From: Belliella filtrata
GTDB lineage: Bacteria; Bacteroidota; Bacteroidia; Cytophagales; Cyclobacteriaceae
Assembly: GCF_022549775.1 (NCBI RefSeq)
Contig: NZ_JAKZGP010000037.1
Coordinates: forward strand, 1 to 49,360
Length of the DNA stretch: 49,360 nucleotides
Direction of reading: 5' to 3'
A model generated the notes under the pieces. That model worked only from the letters and a program-made list of their open reading frames with translations, was not told the origin of the DNA and made no database searches. How positions within the stretch are numbered: position 1 is the stretch's first letter; the number at the start of each line of letters is the position of its first letter. Below are positions 8,664 through 17,888 of this stretch, in pieces. The translations under genes and the position numbers were made by a program.

Positions 8664-11600
8664 TTAAAGATTGAGATTCAGACCTACAGTAAATGTTCTT
8701 GGTAAAGGGAAAGTACCATTGTCGATCACAGGCCCTGCGCCCACTTCTGGGTCCAAACCTGAATATGGAGTAAATGTGATTAGATTTTCTGCGGCTAAAT
8801 AGACCCTAAGGTTGGTACCTGGCTTCAAGCTTCTCCATACAAAATCCGGAACAGTGTAGCCAAGAGATAGATTTTTGATCCTGAAGTAGTCACCTTTCTC
8901 CAAAAACCAATCAGAAGCTTGACCAAAATTGGCATTTGGATCTTGGGTAGAAAGCACAGGAATAGTAGCATTTGGATTACTTGGTGTCCAAGCATCTAGC
9001 ACTCTCCTATCCAAGTTGTAACCTTGGAGACCTGCATTGTAGGTAGAGAACTTGTAGCCATTGAACAATTTCACTCCTGATACACCTTGACCAAAAAGCT
9101 GAAGGTCAAAATTCCTGTATTCTAAGCTGATATTGATGCCATAGTTAAAATCAGGCATGGCATTCCCCATGAAAATCCTGTCGGCATCACTGATTCTTCC
9201 ATCTCCATTTACATCTTGGAAAATCAAATCCCCAGGTCTAGCATTCGGCTGAATTTTCACCCCTTCTGCATTGACGTACTGATCGATCTGTGCTTGGTTT
9301 TGGAAGATACCCAAATGAGGGATCAAATGATAAGAATACAATGGCTGTCCTGGCTCACTTCTGAATGGATAGATGATACTTCTCAAGTTTTGAGTATGCT
9401 GGATAAAATCATCCGTAAATTCATCCAAGTCTTGCAAGGTATTTTTGATCGTAGCGATATTTCCTCCAACATTATACTTCAATCTACCAGCTTGACCTGC
9501 ATAGCTCAAACTCAACTCCAGCCCTTTGTTGGCAACAGTACCTACATTGGCAAGTGCTCCAGTAGGCACACCAGAGTGTGGATCTGGAGAATTTCTTTGG
9601 ATCAAGCCCCTTGTATATTTTTCATAATATTCGAGTGCCACATTAAGCTTATTGGACAATAATGTCGCATCCAAGCCAACATTGATTGTCTCTGAGCGCT
9701 CCCATCTTAAGTTTGGGTTGGTCATCTCATTGATAGACAAGTGTCTATTCCTAAGTCCGGGATCACCAAGTATCACATTATTACCAGCAGCCAAAGGCAC
9801 ATTGAAAGCGTAATTCCCTACTGATGAAATATTCCCTATCTGTCCCCATGAACCTCTTAATTTCAATAGGTTGATCGCTGGTACATTGAAGAACGATTCA
9901 GAAGAAATCTTCCAGGCGGCCGATGCAGCATAGAAATAATCTGATTTGGTAGAAGCGGGTAGTCGCGAAGTCTCATCCCTTCTGATACTTCCCATGGCAA
10001 AATACCTATCATCATAATCATACATCAACCTTCCAATCGCAGAAGTCAACACATCTTCAAATGCTCCACTACTTGGGATATTCAAAATAGCACCTGCATT
10101 ACCTGCATACTGAAACCAATCATCTTCTCTGTCAAAATCCTGAACTTGGAAACTAAAAGACTCCTCTTGCCTGTATTGAGCTGTGTACACTCCTGTCAAT
10201 GCAAAATTATGGCTGCCAAATGATTTGTTGTAGTTCACCTGCTGATCCCAGATCCAACGACTGCTGTTTCCTGATCCTTGATTTAGAAAATTCATATTGC
10301 TAGGCCTGCCTATCTCTGGAGCTCTTGGAGAAAAACTCTTGTTGGTCCAAGACCACAAATCGATAGAAAAGCTAGACCTGAAAGTCAAATCCTCCAAAAT
10401 ATCATATTCCCCAAAAGCAATAGCATTCATATTCAGCCTTGGTGAGTTCACGTTTGGTCTAAGTAAAAGTGATACTGGATTGTAGGTATCACCATATGCT
10501 CCTGCAAACTGTGAAAGTTCGAATGGAACTGTTCCATGAAATCTTCCTTCCTCATCATAGACAGGAGCCGCAGGATTCATATATATTGCATTAATGATCG
10601 CTCCACTGTAGCTACTTCCGGTGTTTGTGCCTCTAGAAATCTCTCTGTTGAAATACACGTTATGCCCAAGTCTGAGCTTGTTAGTGATATCATAATCAGC
10701 TTTGATCCTAAATGAGAAAAGCTCATAATCAGTATTGAGTAGTAAGCCTTCTTTTTTATGGTAGCCAAAAGAAGAGCTATACCTACTTTTTTCCGACCCT
10801 CCACTTAGTTGTAAGTTCAAATTGGAAACTGCCGCAGTTCTGAAAATCTCATCCATCCAGTTGGTTCTTGTCACTTGACCCCAAGGATTTTGCGCTGGAT
10901 CATGGGCTGCTGGAGCTATTGCACCAGCATGCTCTGCTGCATTTCTATAAGCTTGAGCGTATTCAGCTGCATTTAGCGCTTGAGGAGTCTTGTAGGCAGA
11001 CTGGACACCCCTATAGACATCCAATGCTACCTTTGGGGTACCTGATTTTCCACTTTTTGTCGTGATTACTATCACACCAGAAGCAGCCTGCGCTCCGTAT
11101 ATAGCTGCTGCAGCTGCGTCCTTGAGTACTGTCAGCGTCTCTATGTCGTTAGGGTTGATTCTACCACCATAGTATGGCATACCATCCACAACATATAGTG
11201 GAGACTCATTGCCAAATGTACCTACCCCTCTGATTACCACTTGTGGGGTACTTCCCGGGTCACCTGATCCTGACACTACACTTACACCGGCTATTTGTCC
11301 TTGAAGCATTTGCTGTACACTTGATATAGGCCTGTCAGCTGTACGCGCTACCTGTTCCAATTGTCCCACTGAAGTAGTCAAATCAGCTCTTTTGGCAGTT
11401 CCATAACCTATAACCATGAACTCATCCAAATTACTCATCGATTCAGATAGACTCACTCTCAAAAAATCAGACACATTATATCTCAAAACCTGTGTTTCCA
11501 TTCCAATAAATGAAACAGTAACCTCTCCAGTCACTTCAGGTACATCTAATGTAAATGTCCCGTCAAGTGCTGAAACGGTGCCTCGGTTGCTATTCCCATT

Positions 11601-11735
11601 TGCAATGATCGTAGCTCCAACAAAAGGGGCTTGATCAACATCAGACACTACCATACCTCGAAGTGTATGCTGTGCTTGTAAGTCCAATCCTGTAAAAACG
11701 CACAGAAAAAGGACGTAGTAAAATTTAAATTTCAT
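8664..11735 (-). CDS. SusC/RagA-like TonB-dependent outer-membrane transporter (locus A)
   Basis: This 1023-residue outer-membrane channel imports large nutrients with energy from TonB. After a signal peptide (about 1-21) it has a carboxypeptidase-regulatory-like beta-sandwich (about 24-105), a TonB-box-like region around IGYGTAKRADLT (about 109-120), a plug domain with GVGTFGNESPLYVVDG and VLKDAAAAAIYG (to about 230), and a long barrel domain ending in VGLNLNL. There is no N-terminal STN domain, so it is not the sigma/anti-sigma signalling type. Its regulator is probably the large propeller/AraC protein encoded just upstream on the same strand. A pair of inverted GTATTTATGC sites lies between the two genes. 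Confidence 0.96.
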   Translation of the reverse strand: MKFKFYYVLFLCVFTGLDLQAQHTLRGMVVSDVDQAPFVGATIIANGNSNRGTVSALDGTFTLDVPEVTGEVTVSFIGMETQVLRYNVSDFLRVSLSESMSNLDEFMVIGYGTAKRADLTTSVGQLEQVARTADRPISSVQQMLQGQIAGVSVVSGSGDPGSTPQVVIRGVGTFGNESPLYVVDGMPYYGGRINPNDIETLTVLKDAAAAAIYGAQAASGVIVITTKSGKSGTPKVALDVYRGVQSAYKTPQALNAAEYAQAYRNAAEHAGAIAPAAHDPAQNPWGQVTRTNWMDEIFRTAAVSNLNLQLSGGSEKSRYSSSFGYHKKEGLLLNTDYELFSFRIKADYDITNKLRLGHNVYFNREISRGTNTGSSYSGAIINAIYMNPAAPVYDEEGRFHGTVPFELSQFAGAYGDTYNPVSLLLRPNVNSPRLNMNAIAFGEYDILEDLTFRSSFSIDLWSWTNKSFSPRAPEIGRPSNMNFLNQGSGNSSRWIWDQQVNYNKSFGSHNFALTGVYTAQYRQEESFSFQVQDFDREDDWFQYAGNAGAILNIPSSGAFEDVLTSAIGRLMYDYDDRYFAMGSIRRDETSRLPASTKSDYFYAASAAWKISSESFFNVPAINLLKLRGSWGQIGNISSVGNYAFNVPLAAGNNVILGDPGLRNRHLSINEMTNPNLRWERSETINVGLDATLLSNKLNVALEYYEKYTRGLIQRNSPDPHSGVPTGALANVGTVANKGLELSLSYAGQAGRLKYNVGGNIATIKNTLQDLDEFTDDFIQHTQNLRSIIYPFRSEPGQPLYSYHLIPHLGIFQNQAQIDQYVNAEGVKIQPNARPGDLIFQDVNGDGRISDADRIFMGNAMPDFNYGINISLEYRNFDLQLFGQGVSGVKLFNGYKFSTYNAGLQGYNLDRRVLDAWTPSNPNATIPVLSTQDPNANFGQASDWFLEKGDYFRIKNLSLGYTVPDFVWRSLKPGTNLRVYLAAENLITFTPYSGLDPEVGAGPVIDNGTFPLPRTFTVGLNLNL

Positions 11736-11794
11736 AAGATTTCATCTATTTGATTTGAATGCAAATTGGTCACAGTGGACATAAAAAAGGTGCA

Positions 11795-11844
11795 GTATTT
11801 ATGCTAAAAAAGTGTGCTTTTATTTCAATTTGGTGCATAAATAC
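11795..11844 (-). promoter_or_regulatory. Inverted repeat upstream of susC of locus A
   Basis: A perfect 10-bp inverted repeat, GTATTTATGC (11795-11804) and GCATAAATAC (11835-11844), is separated by 30 bases in the 157-base gap between the regulator stop and susC. A spacing of about 40 bases centre to centre suits a dimer of the AraC-type regulator. There is no clear TAnnTTTG element downstream, as expected for a promoter that needs an activator. This is inferred from position. Confidence 0.45.
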
Positions 11845-11892
11845 AACCAAAAAACACGGCTATCTGATCAGTAATAATGCCGTAATACAGCC

Positions 11893-14800
11893 TTAATGAG
11901 CGTTTAACAAACCCCTAGTAAATTTCAACTGATAACGCTTCGGGCTCACACCATGATATTTCTTGAAAAGCTTGCTAAAATGCTTGGGATCATTGAAACC
12001 ACAGCTATAGCTAATCTCCGAAATATTCATTTGGCTCTGCTGCAATAGCTTTTCTGCCTTCTCCATGCGGAGTTGTATAATAATATCAGAAGGACTCTTA
12101 TCAATGATCTCTTTGAAAATCCGATAGAGCTTGATTTTAGAGACTTTCATTTCTTCAGCCAAAGATTCAAGTTTGAAATCTGGATTGGAAAAACTAGCCC
12201 TAATCTTTGCAAATGCTTCTCTGACTAATTTCTCATTTGGACTTAAGGGTAAAGATTCGTCAACATCTTTCAAAACCTTATCGATAATGAAAGGCTTATC
12301 TTTTTGCTTTTTTTCTTTGATCAAATTTTTGATAGTCTTATTAACTAGGGCAACCCCCATGGGAAGTTTTACAAATGTCCCTACCCCCATATCCATAAGC
12401 TTTTCTTGAAGTGAAGGCGAAATGTGCTCATAGATATACACTACAGGAATAGCGTATTGCTCTTTTTTTGATTGAATCGCACCAAGAAGTTTAGCTACAT
12501 TATCTGTCAGTTTTTCGTTATAAATCACCAAGACATCGATCTTTATGGCATGCAGTGCCGAATCTACCATCACTGCCTCATGCTCTGTAATCAAAAAGAA
12601 TTGATTGGGGTCAAGCATCTTCACCAAACTGTCAGATTCGTATCTCTTTCCAAAAATTAGCACGCTACTTTTCCCCGCTGGAATCTGACTCCTTAAATCC
12701 AAATGCTTCCAATGCCTTTGCTCCAATGTATCCTCTTGTCCAGGCAGAACTCCAAAAGGTACATAAACAGCTAAATGCACCTCTTCCTTACTTAGTTTAA
12801 GCTCTAACTCTCCTGCTATTTCTTTGAGGATCCTTCGGCCAGCTTGCAAATTCAAATTGAACTGATCAAACTCTGAAAAGGCATCTATCAAGGATTGGCT
12901 ATCCGTCTTCATTTGAAGATGAATTTTTTGAAAACTTGTATAAAGAAATACTTCCAATATAGCATCTCTATCCAAAAAACGAACGAGAGCTTTAAATAAG
13001 AATTGCAAAAACAGTTTCAATCTAGTGACATCAAGTAATACCCAGTCTGAACACAATTCTTCTGAAAAACTATATTTAATCTGATGCTTGATCATGGTAT
13101 TTTCTAAGTCTTTACTCCAAATTTGAAAAAGATCTGGCAACAAGGTCAGGGAAGAAGAAGGTGGGTCAAGTTGATTGATAAAACTATCTGATTCTAAATC
13201 TTGTACAAATGCAAGAACTGGAGATAGCGAATTTAAAATCAAGGACTTGTCCTTTGAATCTCTAAACGAAGCTTCTTCAAGCACCATGTTCAAATCAATC
13301 AGATTTGGCTTGATTTCTTTAAGCAAAAATTCAACAAATTCCTTTTTTTCCATATCCATATTTTGCTGTCTATTATGAAGTTCCAAAAGTCTAGATCGCT
13401 GTGCTTCAATCTCCTTGTTCTTAGAATCCAAATCCTTGTATTGCTTTTCTAAGGCTTTGGTCTGATCAGCAATCACAGCTGTTCTTTCTACTACCTTTTT
13501 CGCGAGTTTGGCCCTCACCTTCTTGAACTGATATTGCCTTACGAGTAAAACTAGCGCCATCAACACTAAAGTGGGGAAAACATAAAAATACCACTTGGTA
13601 TAAAGTGGAGACTTGATCTGAAAGGCCTTAGACACCATTGCCCCAGAAAAATCATTGAGATTCTTTACCTCCAAAAAATACTCCCCATCCTTCAACCTAT
13701 CTATAATCAAAGACTCATCACTGGGAAAGCTTTTCCAATCAGGTTGTTGAGGTAAAAGTCTATAAGCATAATTTCCCTTTAAAAAATCTCCAATTCCTAT
13801 CTCCTTAACAAAAACTTCAATGTGATCAGTTTTGCCTACATTGCTTTGAACTATTTGAAAGATGGGATTAATCTGTTTCTTGTCTAATAGGTCTGGATGA
13901 AAATAATTCAATCCATTGACGCCACCGTAATACAAAACCCCATTTGTCGATTGGAAAGAAGCCCCTTCCGAAAACTCAGAAGATTGCCATCCTTCCTCAG
14001 GGGAAAAAGTTCTTACTGAGAAATCAAGGATATTAATAAATCCAACACCTTTGGCAGTATGAAACCAAACTTGATCCTGATGTCCGTAAATGCTGTAAAC
14101 CAAATCACTTAATAAACCATCAGATTGCGTGATATAAGAAACTTCACCTGATACTTCATTCCAAATTGTAATTCCAGCATGAGTGCTGATAAAGACCTCA
14201 TCTTCTTGAGGATACTTAAAAACAGCGTAGGTACTATTGTCTAACAATCCATCATTGGAATCAAAATAACTGACTTTACCATGGTTTAATACCATTACAC
14301 CACTTTTTTCAGTAGCTACATACAGCTTGTCTTTATAGAAATTAACACTTCGTACATGCTGTCCATAAAACTCCTCTTGCCCTTCGTAGGAAACAAATTT
14401 GTTTAAATTTAGGTCAAAAAGTAATACACCACCCCAAGAGGCTACCCAAATTTGTTTTTTTGCACGATCCTCTGCAAAGCCATAGTTTCTCCTTATAAAT
14501 CCAGGCTGATTAGTTTCATCAAAAACCTGTTCAACTTTCCCGTTTTTGATTGTAAATACACCTTGGTAAGTCCCCACCCATATGGTCCCCTCACTGTCTT
14601 CATAAATTGCCCTTGTTCTTTTCCAGTTCTCATCTTGAAGGCTTTTCGGATAATCAAAAGCCTGAAACTTTCCTTGTCCTTCTTTTCTTAAATATAATCC
14701 TGCCCCGTAGTAACCCATCCAGAGTGTCTGATTCCGATCCTGTGCAATGGCTCTGACTGTCTCATTGACCAGCTCAGGGTGTTTTTTAGGATGAGCAAAA

Positions 14801-15594
14801 ACATGCTCAATTTTAGCCCCATTGTTAAGAACTCTAGCGATCCCACCATCCTTCATACCTAGCCAAACGTTATCAAAACTATCTTCCAGTATGCACGTAA
14901 CCTCACTACTCCTAAGGCCATATATGTTATAAGGATCGGCATGATATTGTTCGATATGCAAAGATCCTCTTGATTCTATTTCTTGTGATGCATAAAACAA
15001 CCCCATAGACCTCGTCCCCCACCACAAATTACCTAATCTGTCCTTGTAACTACAAAGAAGCCGTTCCTTAGATACAGGTGAGGGGAATGGTAAATCTGAC
15101 GAAACTTTTGCTTGACATGTAGTGCAGGGCTGAAAATCATCACCCACAAACTCCAATTTATCACCATTGATTAAGCTTACTAAAACAACTCCTTGTTTGT
15201 TTAAGCTCAAGCTGGCGATTCGACTTTTGAATGTAAAATTCACAAAACTATCCGACTGACTTTTCAAACTCACACTTTCAGGATCTGACCATATCCAAAC
15301 GTTATTTTCACTATCGATTTGAATATCGTTCACATAGTTTCCCGCTAAGCTATTCGGATTGCCCAGCTGATGATTATATACTTCAAAATCATTTCCATCA
15401 AAAAAATTTAATCCATCCCAAGTTCCAATCCAAATGCCTCCTGAAGGATCATTGATCATCACATTGACAGAGTTGTTGGACAGTCCATGCTGAACCTGAT
15501 ATGTTTTAAATTTGAGATTTTGACAAAATGCACTAAAAGTCAATGAGTACAAAAAAATAAATAAAACCTTCGATGATATTTTACTGATATACAT
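11893..15594 (-). CDS. Propeller-type membrane regulator with AraC DNA-binding domain and degenerate kinase and receiver domains
   Basis: The 1233-residue protein has the order of a Bacteroidota hybrid two-component system: signal peptide (about 1-24), two seven-bladed reg_prop propellers (about 26-560, repeated WIGT/WVGT motifs), Y_Y_Y domain (about 575-660), membrane helix (668-685), coiled coil (693-748), HisKA-like helices (749-798), HATPase-like domain (813-948), receiver-like domain (975-1093) and AraC helix-turn-helix (1118-1228, intact). The HisKA motif reads KEIKPNL where HEFKTPL is usual, so the phospho-His is Lys (K759). The ATPase G boxes are not recognisable. The receiver has GK for the acidic pair and Tyr (Y1025) for the phospho-Asp, but keeps K1076. 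It probably senses a periplasmic ligand and controls locus A without phosphotransfer. I chose the ATG at 15594 over an upstream TTG; a TATTTTTG element (15598-15605) lies three bases before it, so the mRNA may be leaderless. Confidence 0.88.
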   Translation of the reverse strand: MYISKISSKVLFIFLYSLTFSAFCQNLKFKTYQVQHGLSNNSVNVMINDPSGGIWIGTWDGLNFFDGNDFEVYNHQLGNPNSLAGNYVNDIQIDSENNVWIWSDPESVSLKSQSDSFVNFTFKSRIASLSLNKQGVVLVSLINGDKLEFVGDDFQPCTTCQAKVSSDLPFPSPVSKERLLCSYKDRLGNLWWGTRSMGLFYASQEIESRGSLHIEQYHADPYNIYGLRSSEVTCILEDSFDNVWLGMKDGGIARVLNNGAKIEHVFAHPKKHPELVNETVRAIAQDRNQTLWMGYYGAGLYLRKEGQGKFQAFDYPKSLQDENWKRTRAIYEDSEGTIWVGTYQGVFTIKNGKVEQVFDETNQPGFIRRNYGFAEDRAKKQIWVASWGGVLLFDLNLNKFVSYEGQEEFYGQHVRSVNFYKDKLYVATEKSGVMVLNHGKVSYFDSNDGLLDNSTYAVFKYPQEDEVFISTHAGITIWNEVSGEVSYITQSDGLLSDLVYSIYGHQDQVWFHTAKGVGFINILDFSVRTFSPEEGWQSSEFSEGASFQSTNGVLYYGGVNGLNYFHPDLLDKKQINPIFQIVQSNVGKTDHIEVFVKEIGIGDFLKGNYAYRLLPQQPDWKSFPSDESLIIDRLKDGEYFLEVKNLNDFSGAMVSKAFQIKSPLYTKWYFYVFPTLVLMALVLLVRQYQFKKVRAKLAKKVVERTAVIADQTKALEKQYKDLDSKNKEIEAQRSRLLELHNRQQNMDMEKKEFVEFLLKEIKPNLIDLNMVLEEASFRDSKDKSLILNSLSPVLAFVQDLESDSFINQLDPPSSSLTLLPDLFQIWSKDLENTMIKHQIKYSFSEELCSDWVLLDVTRLKLFLQFLFKALVRFLDRDAILEVFLYTSFQKIHLQMKTDSQSLIDAFSEFDQFNLNLQAGRRILKEIAGELELKLSKEEVHLAVYVPFGVLPGQEDTLEQRHWKHLDLRSQIPAGKSSVLIFGKRYESDSLVKMLDPNQFFLITEHEAVMVDSALHAIKIDVLVIYNEKLTDNVAKLLGAIQSKKEQYAIPVVYIYEHISPSLQEKLMDMGVGTFVKLPMGVALVNKTIKNLIKEKKQKDKPFIIDKVLKDVDESLPLSPNEKLVREAFAKIRASFSNPDFKLESLAEEMKVSKIKLYRIFKEIIDKSPSDIIIQLRMEKAEKLLQQSQMNISEISYSCGFNDPKHFSKLFKKYHGVSPKRYQLKFTRGLLNAH

Positions 15595-15763
15595 GTGCAA
15601 AAATACAGAGAAGTCAGGGTTTGAAAATTAAGCTAACATTAAGATATCATTACCCACTTTCAAAAAACGATTTGATCTCAAACTTAAAAGTCTACTTTAG
15701 TATCATCAAATACCAAATCTCTATCAAATCAAAGTAAGGTATCAAGCATTATCAATTTTTGGT

Positions 15764-15771
15764 TAATTTTG
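15764..15771 (+). promoter_or_regulatory. -7 promoter element before the lipoprotein gene
   Basis: TAATTTTG matches TAnnTTTG and ends 27 bases before the ATG at 15799. It overlaps the first bases of a longer open frame (15769), which argues for the downstream start. No good -33 element is seen. Confidence 0.4.
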
Positions 15772-15798
15772 AAGCTTCATCCAACCCCAAAAAATACC

Positions 15799-16398
15799 AT
15801 GAAAAAAATCATCTTAAAAACATGTGCAATCTGCATCATTTCCTTGGCTAGTGCATGTCAAGGAGAAAAAAAGGTTGATTCCTATTCGGAAGATTTTATT
15901 TCAGAAGAGGAACAATCAAGGATAGATTCTCCACAAAGCTCAAGTTTCAGGCTAAATTTAAAGTTGGGAGAAGGTACATATGAAGCAAATGAAGTAGCAG
16001 TAAATGAAGTTCAAGGAGGTACAGAAATTAGTAAAGGGAATTTTGCAGTGATTTTTTATGCAAAGGCAAGTCAAGGAACTCAAAATGAACTGCAAATTCA
16101 ATTCAATTTAATGGATTTTGAATTCTCACCAGGGAAAGTCAATGTCAAAAAATCAGAGGTCTACCAAAGTGATGTAGTCGATGAAATGGATGTAGTCTTG
16201 ACTGGTAAAGAAGTTGCAATGGAAATTACCGAAATCACCAAAGTGTCTTCAGAATCAGTAGCAGGTATGACAATGACAAAGTACGAGTTCAGTGGGAGTT
16301 TCTCTGGAAAATACAGAAGCATGGGTGGAAAAGAGATTGAAATTAGAAATGGCAGTTTTGAAAATGCCCACCTTTCAGTGACTAAGTATGATCAATGA
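15799..16398 (+). CDS. Small lipoprotein of unknown function
   Basis: I do not recognise this 199-residue protein. It has a clear lipoprotein signal (MKKIILK, hydrophobic stretch, lipobox LASAC, C20). An acidic low-complexity linker follows (about 26-47, rich in Ser, Glu and Asp), then a beta-rich domain with hydrophobic/polar alternation and a glycine-rich C-terminal part (FSGKYRSMGGKEIEIRNGSF), compatible with a small beta-sandwich. The frame is open from 15769, but MKKIILK fits both the signal peptide and the upstream -7 element. It is transcribed away from the locus A regulator and towards the LacI-type gene, so it could belong to either locus or to neither. Confidence 0.8.
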   Translation: MKKIILKTCAICIISLASACQGEKKVDSYSEDFISEEEQSRIDSPQSSSFRLNLKLGEGTYEANEVAVNEVQGGTEISKGNFAVIFYAKASQGTQNELQIQFNLMDFEFSPGKVNVKKSEVYQSDVVDEMDVVLTGKEVAMEITEITKVSSESVAGMTMTKYEFSGSFSGKYRSMGGKEIEIRNGSFENAHLSVTKYDQ

Positions 16399-16633
16399 GG
16401 GATTTACAATATAAGTCTAATGGATGTGACCTGTCAATTCCACTACCATAAATATACATAGCTTCATGGGTGAAAAACATTATAAAATATTGATATAAAA
16501 TCATTTAACCATTAAGTAACGTGACAAAATTGCATCTTAACTAAGTTCAACTTCCAAAGAAAATATAAGTCAAAAGGAATGATAGGTTGATTTAAAGCAT
16601 ATCCTTTTTAAATTAGGGGCTGAAAAAATTTAC

Positions 16634-17665
16634 ATGGCAAAGAAAAAGTACTCCATTAAGAAAATTGCAGAAGACTTAGGCATATCTGTAACTACCATAT
16701 CATTTGTCCTAAACGGAAAGGCTGAGGAAAACAGGATCAGTCCCGCAATGATCGAAAAAGTAAAACGTCACGTAAAAAAAATAGGATATCAACCCAATCA
16801 GCTCGCGAAGAGTTTGAGGACGGGTAAATCTAATCTTATCGTCTTCATGGTAGAGGATATTTCCAATCCATTTTTTGCAAATATTGCCAAGCTGATCGAA
16901 GATGAAGCTTCCAAGTTAAATTACAAAATCATCTATTGCAGTACCAATAATGATCCTGACAAGACCATGTCAATGATCAACCTTTTTGGCAACTTGCAAG
17001 CAGATGGGTTTATCATAACACCACCCAATGGACTTGATGTCAATTTTGTTAAAGAATTGTGCGAAGAACAAGCTCCGATCATCTTATTTGACAGGTACTT
17101 GCCAGAGGTAGATTGTAGCCATGTAGTGATCGCAAACTATGAAGGGACTAAGCTTGGGTTGAATCACCTCATTGACAGCGGGTTTCACAAGATTGGATTT
17201 ATCACCTTGGACTCTGATCAATCCCAAATGCACGATCGACTTGAAGCCTACCAGGATTTGTGTGCCAACCATAGCATGACCGCAAAAATCCTGAAAATAC
17301 CCTTTTATGCTTTCAAGTCAGGCGAAGAAAGTAACCTAATAAATAACTTTTTGGATGAAAACCCTGAACTTGACGCTATCTTTTTTGCTACCAATTATTT
17401 GGCAATTCGAGGTATCAAGCTACTTAAAGATAGAGGGGTAATCATCCCGAATGACTTAGCTGTAATGGCCTTTGATGACAATGACTTCTTCCAGTTTAGC
17501 ACGCCATCCATTTCTAGTATTGTTCAACCCAAATCCGCAATTGCTACGCAACTCATAGAGCTGATGTTCCAAACTTTGGAAACTGATATAGATCAACGTA
17601 AACCAGTAAAAGTTGAACTCCCGGTATCTTTGAACATTAGATCTTCAACTAAAAATTGTAACTAA
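16634..17665 (+). CDS. LacI-family transcriptional regulator (locus B)
   Basis: The 343-residue protein has an N-terminal LacI helix-turn-helix (about 6-27, SIKKIAEDLGISVTTISFVL), a hinge segment (about 45-62, IGYQPNQLAKSLRTGKSN) and a periplasmic-binding-protein-like sugar-sensing core (about 65-340) with the typical VEDISNPFFANIAK and AVMAFDDNDFFQFSTPSISS segments. Such proteins act as dimers on palindromic operators and release or bind DNA on sensing a sugar. It lies just upstream of the locus B susC on the same strand. A palindrome overlapping the putative susC -7 element (17793-17813) is the obvious target, and the same half-sites occur before the locus C susC. The ligand is unknown; a mannose or manno-oligosaccharide derivative is an inference from the downstream enzymes. 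Confidence 0.95.
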   Translation: MAKKKYSIKKIAEDLGISVTTISFVLNGKAEENRISPAMIEKVKRHVKKIGYQPNQLAKSLRTGKSNLIVFMVEDISNPFFANIAKLIEDEASKLNYKIIYCSTNNDPDKTMSMINLFGNLQADGFIITPPNGLDVNFVKELCEEQAPIILFDRYLPEVDCSHVVIANYEGTKLGLNHLIDSGFHKIGFITLDSDQSQMHDRLEAYQDLCANHSMTAKILKIPFYAFKSGEESNLINNFLDENPELDAIFFATNYLAIRGIKLLKDRGVIIPNDLAVMAFDDNDFFQFSTPSISSIVQPKSAIATQLIELMFQTLETDIDQRKPVKVELPVSLNIRSSTKNCN

Positions 17666-17792
17666 TCATTAATTTTTATAATTTTTCAAGCCGTATCCAT
17701 ATTATAATATTCATTTTCCAAAATCATATAAATCAAAATATCAGCACTTTATCATTTTTTTGAAAAAAAATAGCCCTTAAGTTTTTTAATAT

Positions 17793-17813
17793 AGCTAAAA
17801 GCATTTAGCTTTG
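17793..17813 (+). promoter_or_regulatory. Palindromic operator overlapping the susC (locus B) -7 element
   Basis: Arms AGCTAAA (17793-17799) and TTTAGCT (17804-17810) with a 4-base spacer form an 18-bp site of LacI-operator size. The right arm overlaps TAGCTTTG (17806-17813), a TAnnTTTG match 75 bases before the susC ATG. Binding there would block the promoter. No -33 TTG was found. Confidence 0.55.
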
Positions 17814-17888
17814 GATTGCTTCTTTTTCCAACGAAGAAGCATGGGAAACTCCCAGCTATTATTCAATAATTACCAAATTTAAAACCCA

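Noticed and set aside
17666-17792. A CRISPR array or tandem repeat in the AT-rich gaps
   Set aside because: No regularly spaced direct repeats occur here or elsewhere in the window.
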